Positions 1 through 9,898 of a stretch of DNA of 33,265 nucleotides are shown here, piece after piece. Position numbers and translations under genes: made by a program. The notes below the pieces were generated by a model. It was not told the DNA's origin and made no database searches. It was given only the letters and a program-made list of their open reading frames with translations. This DNA comes from Caldilineales bacterium (GTDB lineage: Bacteria; Chloroflexota; Anaerolineae; J102): NCBI GenBank assembly GCA_013360575.1, contig JABWBG010000010.1:1-33265 (forward strand), given 5' to 3'. Position 1 is the stretch's first letter, and the number at the start of each line of letters is the position of its first letter.

Positions 1-826
1 GAGCGGGGGGGTGGGTCAGGGCGAAGCCCTGGTTGAAGGCAGCGCGGGCCACCAGGTGGAACTTGAAATACCAGCCGCCCGCCGCCGCCAACAGCCCGGC
101 CAGGGCCGCCAGCAGGGCCGCGGCCGCGGGCAGCGCCAGCGCGGCCAACAGCAAGACCAGGGGCGCGATGTGACCGACGAGGATGAACAGGCGGCGGGTC
201 GCGGTCAGAACCTCCACACTGCGCACCGGGGCCGCGCCGGCAGCGCTGATCTTCTGGAAATAGCGGTTCCAGGACAGCCAGCGCGCCGCGATCAGCAGCA
301 GCAGCGCCGCCGTCGTCCAGGTCGCGGCGCCGCCGAAGACCACAGCCGCCAGCGCGAAGAAGCCCCCGCCCTCGACCAGCCCGGTCAAAAAGAGCAGGGG
401 CACAACCGCTGGCTCGCGCCAGACCGGGATGCCGAGCGAAGTCTTGAACATCTGCGCCTGCGAGAAGAGATAGCCCAGGCCGAAGATCGCCGCAACTAGG
501 GCCAGGGGCGCCGATGCCAACAGGATGCCCGCCAGCGCCAGCAGCCCCATCGCGCCCGAAAAGAACGCCTCGCGCGACATCCACGAGGTGCGGGGATTCA
601 GGAAGACATACAGCGCCCGCCACCGGCGGCCCAGCTTGATCCAGACGAAGAACAAGCCCAGGCCGACGAAAACCAGGGCCAGCAATCCCCCGCGCCACAG
701 CCAGGCGGGGTCGGCCAGGCTGCTGAGGGCGGTGAACAGCAACAGCCCCGCGCCCGCGCCCCCGCAGATGAACTGCATCGCCGCGCGCCAGTCCCAGGGT
801 GATTGATGGGTGGGACCAGGGTTCAT
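1..826 (-). CDS. padD-like: Polytopic membrane subunit of molybdenum oxidoreductase (PadD/DmsC/NrfD-like), truncated at window edge
   Basis: Not in the ORF track because no stop lies in the window. Manual reverse-strand translation from ATG at 826 gives MNPGPTHQSPWDWRAAMQFICGGAGAGLLLFTALSSLADPAWLWRGGLLALVFVGLGLFFVWIKLG... through ...WYFKFHLVARAAFNQGFALTHPPA, open to base 1, with several hydrophobic helices. ATGA overlap with the upstream Fe-S subunit. Confidence 0.78.
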   Translation of the reverse strand, partial: MNPGPTHQSPWDWRAAMQFICGGAGAGLLLFTALSSLADPAWLWRGGLLALVFVGLGLFFVWIKLGRRWRALYVFLNPRTSWMSREAFFSGAMGLLALAGILLASAPLALVAAIFGLGYLFSQAQMFKTSLGIPVWREPAVVPLLFLTGLVEGGGFFALAAVVFGGAATWTTAALLLLIAARWLSWNRYFQKISAAGAAPVRSVEVLTATRRLFILVGHIAPLVLLLAALALPAAAALLAALAGLLAAAGGWYFKFHLVARAAFNQGFALTHPPA

Positions 827-1488
827 TTCGCCTCTCCTTTGCCGGCGGCCCGATCCCAGAGGTAATAGAACCCCGGATCCGCGCCCAACTCGGCATGCAT
901 TTGGAAGGATTCGTTCTCACGCAGCAGCGCCGACACATTGCTCTCCGGGTCTTCGATGTCGCCGAAGTGCAGGGCAAAGGCGATGCAGGAATTGACGCAG
1001 GCAGGCGTCGCCTCCGGATCGACGCCCGGTTTCAGGCCGGCGGCGATGCCGGCGTCGATGCGGTCGATGCAGAAGGTGCACTTGGTGGCCACGCCATCCC
1101 GCCGGGCGTCGCGCAGCGCGATCTCGTTGTCGATCGGCGTGCCGTAGGCGTAGGAGGGCTTGTAGTATTTGAAGCGCGCCTGGTAGGGGCAGGCAACGAT
1201 GCAATAACCGCAGCCGATGCACAGATCGTAGTCGATCGTCACCAACCCATCCGCGCGCTGGCGGGTGGCGGTGGTGGGGCAGACGAACATGCAGGGCGGG
1301 TGGGAGCAGTGCTGGCAGCCGACCGGGATGAAGGTGCGCAACACGTCGGGGTACTCGCCCGATTCGAGATCGAGCACCGAGCGCCACTGCACGCCGGGCG
1401 GGGTGCCGTTCATCTGCCGGCAGGCCGCGGTGCAGGTCTGGCAGCCCACACAGCGGCGCAAGTCTGCGATCATGACGTAGCGGGTCAT
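823..1488 (-). CDS. padC-like: Four-cluster [4Fe-4S] ferredoxin-type electron-transfer subunit of molybdenum oxidoreductase (PadC-like)
   Basis: MTRYVMIADLRRCVGCQTCTAACR...CQHCSHPPCMFVCPTTAT...CIGCGYCIVACPYQAR...CTFCIDRIDAG...ACVNSCI; typical DmsB/PhsB-like Cys pattern. ATGA overlap with PadB-like gene. Confidence 0.88.
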   Translation of the reverse strand: MTRYVMIADLRRCVGCQTCTAACRQMNGTPPGVQWRSVLDLESGEYPDVLRTFIPVGCQHCSHPPCMFVCPTTATRQRADGLVTIDYDLCIGCGYCIVACPYQARFKYYKPSYAYGTPIDNEIALRDARRDGVATKCTFCIDRIDAGIAAGLKPGVDPEATPACVNSCIAFALHFGDIEDPESNVSALLRENESFQMHAELGADPGFYYLWDRAAGKGEAK

Positions 1489-4223
1489 CGCCCACCTCCT
1501 AGCTTCTTGATGGCCACAGGCACGACATCCGCGCCTGAGCCGGTGGCGTCGGTCAGCTCCAGCAGCATGGGGGCGATGGTGTTGATGCTGGGCATCTCGA
1601 AATCCTTGGCAAAGGGCGTCACCCAATGGTCGAACTGCCCCATCATCAGCAGGGTGTCGGGGCGGATGCCCTGGCGCAGCACCGCGTGGCCGCGCGTGGC
1701 CCGCACAGCCGAGCGCACTTCGATCAGGTCGCCATCCTCGATGCCCATTTCCTTCGCCTTGCCGGTATTGATGACCACGCCGTTGTGCCCTTTGATGTTG
1801 TCGGCCACTTCTTTCATGATCTGGATGCCCACGTTGCTGCCCCATGAGTATTGCATGCTGCGGGCCGTCACCAGCCAGAAGGGGTAGGAGGCGGCGTCGT
1901 TTCCATAGTGCCTGGCAATGCCCTGCCGGATCATCTCCGGGAAGTTGTGCCAGGTGGGCAGGGGGTCGTATTCCGTCAACTGCGTGTCCCACCAATCGAT
2001 GCCCCGTTCGTGCAGGCGGTTGCCCAATTCCTTGCCCTTGCGATACAGGCGCTCCTGGTAGGGCAGTTCATAGCGCAGGCCCATGTCCTCCAGGGTGGGG
2101 AAGAGGTACCATTTCAGGCGGGAGTAGGGCCGGACTTTGAACCCATGTTCCTTGTACCACTCCAGCCCATCGGTTTCGGCGCCATCGCTCACTTCGGCGC
2201 TGGCCCCGCGGCAGACCGCATCCCAGATCTCCTCCACCGAGTGGGTTTTGGAAGGATCGAGGCTGAAATCATAGGTGTCGCCCTTGAGGGTCGGCCCGGC
2301 CGCGCCGCGGTTGATCGCTTTGTTGTAGCTTTCCAGCAGGCCGCAGCGCCGCGCCAGTTCGGTGGAGATCCAGGTGAAATCGCGGGTGTCGCCCTGCTTC
2401 TCCACGGCCGGCTGGCGGAGCGCAAATCCCTGGTAATCCCAGAACTGCTCCATGTATTTCGTGCCCCCGATCCGCATGAGCTGGAGGCTTTCCAGGTCGG
2501 TGGCTTCGGGCAGGATCACGTCCGCCATCCAGTTGGTTTCGTCCATGGTGTAGGCAAAGGCCACGACGAAGGGGAAGGTCGCCATGGTCTTGCTCACATT
2601 GGGCGTATCCCAGAAGGAGATGGCGGGGTTGGTGCGGTACACGAACCAGATATCGGGCACGGTGGGATCGGGCCAGTTGGCGAATTTTTCGCGTTGCTGC
2701 ATCCAGGCCAGGTGCGTCGGCCCCAGGGCCTGGCTCCAGGGCGAGTCGGCAGCCAGGGGCACCAGGGTGCTGTGGGCGTGGCGGACGCTTGGTCTCGCCA
2801 TCCAGTTCACCCGGTCGGTGGGGTTCCAGGGGTATTCCATGAACCCATCCGGGTTGGGCGCCACGCTGCCCTGGCGGTCGCGAGCCGGGCGGTTGAGACG
2901 CACCGCCGTGCCGATCAGCCCGCCGGGCACATCCAGGCCCCCGACCAGGCAGGCCATGAGGGTGCGGCCCCAGGCGCAATCGTAGCCGCCCCAGCCGTTG
3001 CTCACCGTTTTGCCCAGGACGACGGCCACCGGGCGGAAGGGCAGGACGCGGCCTTCGATTTCGATCGTTTTTCCGATCTCGGCGTGTTCCAAGAACTCTT
3101 TGGCGATGCGGCGGATGGTCTCTGCCGGGGCGTCGCAGATGGCGGCGGCCCATTCTGGGGTGTGGGGGGCCTCGAATTCGAGCAATTTCTGGAAGGCCGT
3201 GGGGCAGGCGACGGCTTCGTGGGGCCACATTTCATCGTCCGCGCCGATCTCGATGCCGCTGACGGTGAAGGACCCTTCCAGCGCCGGATCGGCGCCGGGC
3301 GTGTCCCAGGGCACGGCGCGGCCCTGGTTGGTGTCCCAGAGCAGGGGTTTGTGGGTCTCTGGGTCGCGCAGGTAGAAGCCGTTGGGCGCCACCAGGTAGG
3401 GGGAGCTGGTCATCTGCTTGATAAAGGGCACATCCAGCGCCTCACGCGGGGTTTCAAAAAGCAAGACGTGGATCATGCCGTGGAGGAAGGCGGCGTCCGT
3501 TTTGGGTTTGATCGGCACCCATTCTGCCGAACTCCCGCCCGTGACCGAGAGGTGCGGCTCGATCTGCACCCGCTTCATCCCGCGCACCCGCGCCTCGGCA
3601 TGCCGCCACACCCCGCACACGCCCCCAGAGGCTTCGAGATTGGCGCCGAAAGAGATGACGTAGTTCGTGAGCGGGGTGTCGGAGCAGACGGTGAAGGCCC
3701 GGTGCCAGAGTTCGCCGTAGAGATGTTCGGAGTGATAGCACTTGACGCCCTGACCGCTGCCGAAGCTCATGTCGATCGGCCCGCGCCAGGCGGAGAGGAA
3801 GGCGGAGAAGGTGCCCATGTAGTGCGGCGCGATGCCGGCGCCGCCCAGGCTGACCGCCACACGCGGGTAGCCCGATTCATCCACCAGGCCCTTGCCCCGG
3901 ATCTCCTTGAGCTTGTCCGCCACCATGTCCAGGGCCTCGTCCCAGGAGATGGGCGTGAAGCCGGGGTCTTCGTCGCGGCCTTTCTTGGGGTTGGTGCGCT
4001 TCATCGGGGTCAGGATGCGGTGGGGGTTGTAGATTTTCTGCACCAGGCCATAGGCCTTGACGCAGACCGTGCCCCCGCCGGGGTGGACATTGGCGGCGCT
4101 GAAATTCGGCTCGACCATGGTGGCCACGCCATCCTTCACCCGCACCGTCAGCAGGTCAGGCCCGGCCACGCATTGGTAGCAATAGGTGGGGATTGATTGT
4201 GCTTGTGAGGTCATTTTGTTCAT
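1485..4223 (-). CDS. padB-like: Molybdopterin oxidoreductase catalytic subunit, DMSO-reductase family, likely phenylacetyl-CoA:acceptor oxidoreductase (PadB-like)
   Basis: 912 aa; N-terminal CYQC...VCVKAYGLVQKIYNPHRILTPMKRTNPKKGRDEDPGFTPISWDEALDMVADKL, typical of the Moco family; followed by Fe-S and membrane subunits; substrate assignment from context (PaaK-like ligase, PaaX, benzoyl-CoA genes). An alternative ATG lies at 4214. Confidence 0.75.
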   Translation of the reverse strand: MNKMTSQAQSIPTYCYQCVAGPDLLTVRVKDGVATMVEPNFSAANVHPGGGTVCVKAYGLVQKIYNPHRILTPMKRTNPKKGRDEDPGFTPISWDEALDMVADKLKEIRGKGLVDESGYPRVAVSLGGAGIAPHYMGTFSAFLSAWRGPIDMSFGSGQGVKCYHSEHLYGELWHRAFTVCSDTPLTNYVISFGANLEASGGVCGVWRHAEARVRGMKRVQIEPHLSVTGGSSAEWVPIKPKTDAAFLHGMIHVLLFETPREALDVPFIKQMTSSPYLVAPNGFYLRDPETHKPLLWDTNQGRAVPWDTPGADPALEGSFTVSGIEIGADDEMWPHEAVACPTAFQKLLEFEAPHTPEWAAAICDAPAETIRRIAKEFLEHAEIGKTIEIEGRVLPFRPVAVVLGKTVSNGWGGYDCAWGRTLMACLVGGLDVPGGLIGTAVRLNRPARDRQGSVAPNPDGFMEYPWNPTDRVNWMARPSVRHAHSTLVPLAADSPWSQALGPTHLAWMQQREKFANWPDPTVPDIWFVYRTNPAISFWDTPNVSKTMATFPFVVAFAYTMDETNWMADVILPEATDLESLQLMRIGGTKYMEQFWDYQGFALRQPAVEKQGDTRDFTWISTELARRCGLLESYNKAINRGAAGPTLKGDTYDFSLDPSKTHSVEEIWDAVCRGASAEVSDGAETDGLEWYKEHGFKVRPYSRLKWYLFPTLEDMGLRYELPYQERLYRKGKELGNRLHERGIDWWDTQLTEYDPLPTWHNFPEMIRQGIARHYGNDAASYPFWLVTARSMQYSWGSNVGIQIMKEVADNIKGHNGVVINTGKAKEMGIEDGDLIEVRSAVRATRGHAVLRQGIRPDTLLMMGQFDHWVTPFAKDFEMPSINTIAPMLLELTDATGSGADVVPVAIKKLGGGR

Positions 4224-4230
4224 ATGTTGG

Positions 4231-4399
<169 letters not shown>

Positions 4400-4402
<3 letters not shown>

Positions 4403-4792
4403 ATTTATCTTTTTCTTCAGACGCGCCAATGTTTTGTTGACATCGACGATGAAGCGGGCGTGGGCGGCGCGGGCGACCGGCTCCACCGGGTCGTGGGCGC
4501 TGATCTCGAAGTGAGCGCGGCGGCCATCCAGCGCCGCCAGTGTGGCCGTGATCTCCACCCACATGCCCAAGGGCGTGGCCGCGGTGTGGTCGAGTTCGAC
4601 GCGGATGCCGACCGAGTCCTCGCCGGCGTCCAGGTGGGGGAGGAGGAGGTTGCGGCAGGTGTTTTCGATATCGCGCACCAGCTCGGGCGTGGCATACACA
4701 CGGCCTTCCTCGCCCATGAAGCCGATCACACGGCGTTCATCGATTTCATAGCGCACGGTAGCCGTCAGGCCGGGGAGAAGGGTGTCTTTCAT
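4400..4792 (-). CDS. Hotdog-fold thioesterase, fluoroacetyl-CoA thioesterase (FlK)-like
   Basis: MKDTLLPGLTATVRYEIDERRVIGFMGEEGRVYATPELVRDIENTCRNLLLPHLDAGEDSVGIRVELDHTAATPLGMWVEITA...; Shine-Dalgarno AAGGAG upstream of ATG 4792. Confidence 0.75.
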
Positions 4793-4815
4793 AAACAAAA
4801 ACTCCTTTTTGATAA

Positions 4816-4972
4816 GTGATGCGTGATGCGTGATGCTTGGGGCATAAAACGTAAAACGTAAAACGTAAAATGTAAAACGTTAACTATAGCGATACCTTCA
4901 CCAATCTACCAATCTACCAATCTACCAACCAACTAACCAACCAACCAACCAACCAACCAACCAACCAACCTA
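4816..4972. repeat. Composite tandem array: (GTGATGC)3 - (GTAAAAC)5 - (ACCAATCT)3 - (AACC/AACT)n
   Basis: Direct reading; ends on the CTA (reverse TAG) stop codon of livF at 4970-4972. Confidence 0.95.
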
Positions 4973-5710
4973 CCTCCCCTGCTTCCCCAAATACGCCTGT
5001 TGAATGGCGGGGTCGGCGGCGAGGTCGGCGGCGGGGCCTGCCATGACGATGCGGCCGGTTTCGAGAACGTAACCGCGGTCCGCAACGCGCAGCGCGGCGC
5101 GGGCGTTCTGCTCGACCAGCAGGATGATGGTGTCGATCTCGCGCAGGCAGTTGATGATCTCGAAAATATCGCGCACGATCAGCGGCGCCAGGCCCAACGA
5201 AGGCTCATCGAGCAACAGCACCTTGGGCCGCCCCATCAGGCTGCGGCCAATGGCCAGCATCTGCTGCTCGCCGCCCGAAAGCGTGCCCGCCAACTGCTTC
5301 TCCCGCTGCTTGAGGATGGGAAACATGGCGTAGATGGTCTCGATATCCAGATGCAGGGTCTTGCGATCCTTGATCGGCGGCTCGCCCCGCCCGCGCATAC
5401 GCGTGTACGCGCCCAGGGTCAGGTTGTCGCGCACACTCAGCGTGGCGAAGACTTGCCGCCGCTCCGGCACCTGACAGACGCCCAGGTTGACGATCTTCTC
5501 CGGGCTGAGCCGGGTGATCTCGACGCCGTTGAGCAGGATCTGGCCGCTGCGGGCCGGCGTCATGCCCGAGATGGTGTTCAGCAGCGTGGTCTTGCCCGCG
5601 CCGTTGGCGCCGATCAGCGAGACGATCTCGCCCGGGTGGGCGGCCATCGAAACCCCGCGCAGGGCCTCGACATGGCCATACGAGGTGGAAACGTTCTTGA
5701 TTTCAAGCAT
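4970..5710 (-). CDS. livF: Branched-chain amino acid-type ABC transporter ATPase LivF
   Basis: [22 protein letters not shown]...[11 protein letters not shown]...[33 protein letters not shown]. Confidence 0.92.
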   Translation of the reverse strand: MLEIKNVSTSYGHVEALRGVSMAAHPGEIVSLIGANGAGKTTLLNTISGMTPARSGQILLNGVEITRLSPEKIVNLGVCQVPERRQVFATLSVRDNLTLGAYTRMRGRGEPPIKDRKTLHLDIETIYAMFPILKQREKQLAGTLSGGEQQMLAIGRSLMGRPKVLLLDEPSLGLAPLIVRDIFEIINCLREIDTIILLVEQNARAALRVADRGYVLETGRIVMAGPAADLAADPAIQQAYLGKQGR

Positions 5711-6506
5711 CAGCAGCCTCCCGCCGCGGCGGCGCGGCCCAATCATCGCCGAGATAGGCCGCGATCACATCGGGATTGGCCTGCACCTGCGCCGGCGAGC
5801 CTTCGGCGATCTTGCTGCCGTAGTGCAACACCACCACATGGTCGGCGATGGCCATCACCAGGTTCATGTCATGCTCGACCAGCAACACCGAGATGCCCTG
5901 GTCGCGGATGCGCAGGATCAGGCGGTCGAGTTCTTCAGTCTCGGTGCGATTCAGCCCAGCCGCAGGTTCATCCAGCAGCAGCAACTGCGGCTGCACCGCC
6001 AGGCCGCGGGCGATCTCCACCAGCCGCTGCTGGCCAAAGGGCAGGGATCCGGCGGGGTCGTGGGCCCGTTCGGCCAGCCCAGTCTGTTCCAGATAGGACA
6101 TGGCCTGGCCGCGCATTCGCTTCTCCTCGGCCCCGGCTTTGGGCAGGCGCAGGGCCGCGGCCAGGAACCCGGCCGTGCCTTGCAGATGGCAGCCCGCCAT
6201 CACATTCTCCAGCACCGTCATCTCGCCAAAGATCTGTAAGTTTTGGAAGGTGCGCGCCAGGCCCTGCTGCGCGATCTGGCTGGGGCGCGAGCCGGAAATG
6301 CGCCGGTCTCTGAAGATCACCTCCCCCTGATCCGGCCCGTGTGTGCCGGAGATGAGGTTGAAGGTGGTGGTCTTGCCCGCGCCATTTGGGCCGATCAGGG
6401 CCAGGATCTGCCCTTCCTGGACAGCGAAGCTGACGTCGTTGACGGCCATCACGCCGCCAAAACGCTTGAACAGGCGGCTGGCGCGCAGGAGAGGAGTGTC
6501 GCTCAT
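5703..6506 (-). CDS. livG: Branched-chain amino acid-type ABC transporter ATPase LivG
   Basis: GPNGAGKTTTFNLISG...SLPFGQQRLVEIARGLAVQPQLLLLDEPAAGLN...LVEHDMNLVMAIADHVVVLHYG. Confidence 0.92.
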   Translation of the reverse strand: MSDTPLLRASRLFKRFGGVMAVNDVSFAVQEGQILALIGPNGAGKTTTFNLISGTHGPDQGEVIFRDRRISGSRPSQIAQQGLARTFQNLQIFGEMTVLENVMAGCHLQGTAGFLAAALRLPKAGAEEKRMRGQAMSYLEQTGLAERAHDPAGSLPFGQQRLVEIARGLAVQPQLLLLDEPAAGLNRTETEELDRLILRIRDQGISVLLVEHDMNLVMAIADHVVVLHYGSKIAEGSPAQVQANPDVIAAYLGDDWAAPPRREAADA

Positions 6507-7795
6507 GCCGTGTGCCTCCGGTCGATCACCCGCACAGCTTTGCCCGGAGGGCGTTCGATGCTGCCCACCGGCGTCAGCTCGATCCGCGCCCGCAGCCCCA
6601 GTTGATCGTAGAGTTTGTCGCTCAGCCGGCTTGCCAGCGCCCGGCTGGATGCAGTCTCCGCCGCCAGCGGCGATTCCACCAAAATGTGCACTTCATCCTT
6701 GCCCCCCACCCGCTGCAAATGGATTTGATAATCGTTAGCCACCTGTTCGTGCTCCATCAAAATCGTTTCCACCTGTTTGGGGTAAAAATTGATGCCTTTG
6801 ATCTTGAGCATGTCATCGCTGCGGCAGGCGATGCGGTCCACCCGCAGCCCGGTGCGCCCGCAGGCGCAGGCCTCACGGCTGAGGATGCGGGTGATGTCCC
6901 GCGTGCGGAAGCGGATCAGGGGCAGGGCCTCGCGCGTCAGAGTGGTGACGACCATCTCGCCCCACTCGCCATCCGCCACCGGTTGCTCGCTCTCCGGGTC
7001 GATGATCTCGACCAGATAATGGTCTTCCCAGACGTGGATGCCGCTGTGCGCGGGGCAGTCGATGCCCATGCCCACGCCGCCGGTCTCGGTCATGCCGATG
7101 ATGTCGAAGGTCTCGATCCCCATCGTCATTTCCACCCGGCGGCGGAGTTCATCGCTCCACACCTCGGCCCCGAAGATGCCCACACGCAGCCGCGTTTGGG
7201 TGTGGAAATCGAAGCCTTCTTCTGCCGCGACTTCGATCAATCGCAGGGGATAGCTGGCCACCGCGGCCAGGGCCGTGACATTCAGATCCCGCAGAAATTG
7301 TAATTGCAAGCCGGTGCGGCCCGCGCCGATGGGGATGATCATCGTCTCCAGGGTGCTGGCCCCGTAATGAAAGCCGAAGCCGCCGTTGAAGAGGCCAAAA
7401 GAGGGCGTGATCTGGATCACGTCCTCCCGCCCCACCCCCGCCGCGGCCAGGCAGCGGGCCGAGATCTCGCCCCACTGCCGCACGTCGTTGGCCGTGTGTG
7501 GGCAGATGATCGGCGTGCCGGTGGTGCCCGAACTCATCTGCATGCGCACCATCTCGGTTTGCGGCACGCAGGCGAGCTGGAAGGGATAGGCATGGCGCAA
7601 GTCATTTTTGGTGATGAAGGGCAGATGGCGGATCTGCTCCAGGCTCTGCACGGTGGGGAGGGAGGCGAAGCGGCCGGCATAGGCCGGGTTGCCGGCGGCG
7701 ATGTGGGCCAGCGTGTGGCGCAATCGCTCCAGTTGCAAAGCCTCCAGGTCGGGGCGGGGCAGGGTTTCCAGGTCGGGTTGGTACATGGCGGGCAT
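6503..7795 (-). CDS. paaK-like: Phenylacetate/benzoate-CoA ligase family (PaaK-like AMP-forming ligase)
   Basis: MPAMYQPDLETLPRPDLEALQLERLRHTLAHIAAGNPAYAGRF...MSSGTTGTPIICPHT...GMTETGGVGMGIDC...LIRFRTRDITRI...CACGRTGLRVDRIACRSDDMLKIKGINFYPKQVE. Start chosen at ATG 7795; the ORF-track N-terminus is an unrelated in-frame extension. Confidence 0.9.
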   Translation of the reverse strand: MPAMYQPDLETLPRPDLEALQLERLRHTLAHIAAGNPAYAGRFASLPTVQSLEQIRHLPFITKNDLRHAYPFQLACVPQTEMVRMQMSSGTTGTPIICPHTANDVRQWGEISARCLAAAGVGREDVIQITPSFGLFNGGFGFHYGASTLETMIIPIGAGRTGLQLQFLRDLNVTALAAVASYPLRLIEVAAEEGFDFHTQTRLRVGIFGAEVWSDELRRRVEMTMGIETFDIIGMTETGGVGMGIDCPAHSGIHVWEDHYLVEIIDPESEQPVADGEWGEMVVTTLTREALPLIRFRTRDITRILSREACACGRTGLRVDRIACRSDDMLKIKGINFYPKQVETILMEHEQVANDYQIHLQRVGGKDEVHILVESPLAAETASSRALASRLSDKLYDQLGLRARIELTPVGSIERPPGKAVRVIDRRHTA

Positions 7796-7797
7796 GG

Positions 7798-8823
7798 TCA
7801 ACCTCCTGCCGGTTGAGCGCGTTCCGGCTTGCGCCGGGCGATGCGGGCGCGCAGGGCCTTGCCCGCGCCGGTGACCAGACCCTCCGGCATGAAGATCATG
7901 ATCAGCATCAGGATCAAGCCGAAGGCGATGATCTCCTGTTCGCCTGACGCGCCCGGCACCAGGGATTTGATGGCAGTGCGCAGCCACTGCTCGATCACCA
8001 GAATGGCTGCGGCCCCAAAGGTGGCGCCCCAGATGCTGGAAAGCCCACCCACCACCGCCATCAACACAATCTTGATGGAGGCGTTGATGGTGAAGGAGGA
8101 GGGGCTGATGAATCCCAAAAAGGAGGCATAGAGCCCCCCGGCCAGGGCGCTGTAGGCTGCGCTGAGCGCAAACACTTGCAATTTGAAGCGGCCGGTGTCG
8201 ATGCCCAGCGTTTCTGCCGCGATCTCGCTGCTGTGCAAGGCCCGCATCGCCCGCCCCACCCGCGAGTTGACAATGTTCAGGGAGAGGGCGATGGTGATCA
8301 GAGCGAAGAACCAGATCAGGTAATAATAGTGGGTGTCGGTGCTCAAGGTCATGCCGCCGATGCTGAGATCGGGCACGCCCCGGAATCCGGAGGGGCCGCC
8401 GGTCCAATCCACCTGCTGCGTCAGGATCAGATACAAGATGATGTTCATGCCCAGGGTGGCCATGGCCAAATAGTGCCCGTGCAGCCGGAAGATCAGCATG
8501 CCCAGCAGATAGGCCACGCCGCCGGCCAGGATCATGCCCGCCAGCAGCGACAGCCAGGGCGAGAGACCGAGACGGGTGGAGAAGATGGCCATGCTGTAGG
8601 CGCCGATGCCGAAGAAAGTGGCCTGACCCAGGGAGATCTGGCCGGCATAGCCCATCAGCAGTGAGAGGCCGATGGTGAGCATGGTGAACAGAGCGATGAT
8701 GGTCAGCACTGTGATGATGTAGTTGTTATCGATGAATACCGGCGCCGCGGCCAGGCCCAGAGCCATGATCAGGAAGGCGATCAGGTTCGGCGACCCTAGC
8801 CGGGCAATGAGCAAGCGTTTCAT
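7798..8823 (-). CDS. livM: Branched-chain amino acid-type ABC transporter permease LivM
   Basis: Polytopic; LLMGYAGQISLGQATFFGIGAYSMA...LRLHGHYLAMATLG...SSIWGATFGAAAILVIEQWL. Confidence 0.92.
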   Translation of the reverse strand: MKRLLIARLGSPNLIAFLIMALGLAAAPVFIDNNYIITVLTIIALFTMLTIGLSLLMGYAGQISLGQATFFGIGAYSMAIFSTRLGLSPWLSLLAGMILAGGVAYLLGMLIFRLHGHYLAMATLGMNIILYLILTQQVDWTGGPSGFRGVPDLSIGGMTLSTDTHYYYLIWFFALITIALSLNIVNSRVGRAMRALHSSEIAAETLGIDTGRFKLQVFALSAAYSALAGGLYASFLGFISPSSFTINASIKIVLMAVVGGLSSIWGATFGAAAILVIEQWLRTAIKSLVPGASGEQEIIAFGLILMLIMIFMPEGLVTGAGKALRARIARRKPERAQPAGG

Positions 8824-9749
8824 AAGCCTGCACGCTCCCCGGCGCTGCCCCGGCGGCGCAGGAAGCCGCCCAGCCGCACCGCCAATACGATGAAGAGGAC
8901 GATGAAGGAGATGGCATCCTTGTAGCCAGAGGAAAGATAGCCGGCGCCGAAGGATTCCAGCACCCCCAGCGAGATGCCCCCCAGCACCGCGCCGGCGGGG
9001 TTGGATAGCCCCCCCACGATGGCGGCGACAAAGCCCTTGAGCGAGAGGGTCAGCCCCCGGTCATAGGTCATGAAGGTGGAGGGCACGATCACAATGCCGG
9101 CAATGGCCGTGACCGCAGAACTGATGCCAAAGGCCAGCAGCGCCATCCGTTGAGGGCTGATGCCCATCAACTGCGCTGCCTTGGGGTTGTCGGCGCAGGC
9201 TTGCAGGGTCTTGCCGGTCAGCGTGCGGTTGAAGAACCAGTACAGGATCACCAGCAACACTGCCGTGACCGCGATCACCCACACGCTTTGGCGGGTGAGG
9301 ATGGCGCCGAAGATTTTCAGCGGCGGGCCTGGCGTGAACACGGGCAAGCGATAGGGGTCGGTGCCCCACAGCAGCAGCGCGGCCCCACGCATCACGAAGG
9401 CGGCGCCGATGGTGATGATGATCATGCTCAGGATCGAGGCTCGCCGCGCCGGCTGGATGGCCAGCCGATAGAGCAAGATCCCCACCAGGGTGGTGATGAC
9501 CACACCGACCAGGGCGGCTGCTGGCAGCGGCCACTCCAGCGCCACCTGCCAATTCCCGCTCAACAGGCGGCTTTTCTGAAAGGCTGTGATGGCAATGAAC
9601 GCGCCATAGACGGCAAATTCGCCCTGGGCGAAGTTGATGATGCCGGTGACGTTGTAGATTGTGACGAATCCCAACGCGATCAGCGCGTAAATACTGCCCA
9701 CAGTAATGCCGGCGAGCAGGAATTGGATGATCTCGGTCTGAAGACTCAT
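8820..9749 (-). CDS. livH: Branched-chain amino acid-type ABC transporter permease LivH
   Basis: FLLAGITVGSIYALIALGFVTIYNVTGIINFAQGEFAVYGAF...; ATGA overlap with livM. Confidence 0.92.
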   Translation of the reverse strand: MSLQTEIIQFLLAGITVGSIYALIALGFVTIYNVTGIINFAQGEFAVYGAFIAITAFQKSRLLSGNWQVALEWPLPAAALVGVVITTLVGILLYRLAIQPARRASILSMIIITIGAAFVMRGAALLLWGTDPYRLPVFTPGPPLKIFGAILTRQSVWVIAVTAVLLVILYWFFNRTLTGKTLQACADNPKAAQLMGISPQRMALLAFGISSAVTAIAGIVIVPSTFMTYDRGLTLSLKGFVAAIVGGLSNPAGAVLGGISLGVLESFGAGYLSSGYKDAISFIVLFIVLAVRLGGFLRRRGSAGERAGL

Positions 9750-9756
9750 TCGTTAG

Positions 9757-9898
9757 TCGGTTGGGTATTGGGTATTAGGTATTCGATACTGGTATCTTGC
9801 GAGCAATATCCAATATCCAGTATCCAGTATCCAATATGCAGTGAATGACACGAGATCGCCCACCACATACTGAATACTGAATACTGAATACTGAACTA
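9757..9898. repeat. Heptamer-type intergenic repeats: (GGGTATT-like)n, (TATCCAA/TATCCAG)n, (CTGAATA)3+
   Basis: Direct reading; the CTGAATA run degenerates into the SBP stop codon at 9896-9898. Confidence 0.9.

Noticed and set aside
1851-4196. 781-aa plus-strand ORF opposite padB-like gene
   Set aside because: Shadow ORF produced by GC-rich codon usage; low-complexity G/A/R/H composition, while the opposite strand encodes a clear Moco enzyme.
6503-8407. 634-aa version of the ligase with long N-terminal extension
   Set aside because: The extension overlaps livM out of frame; the family-typical start is MPAMYQPDLE at 7795.
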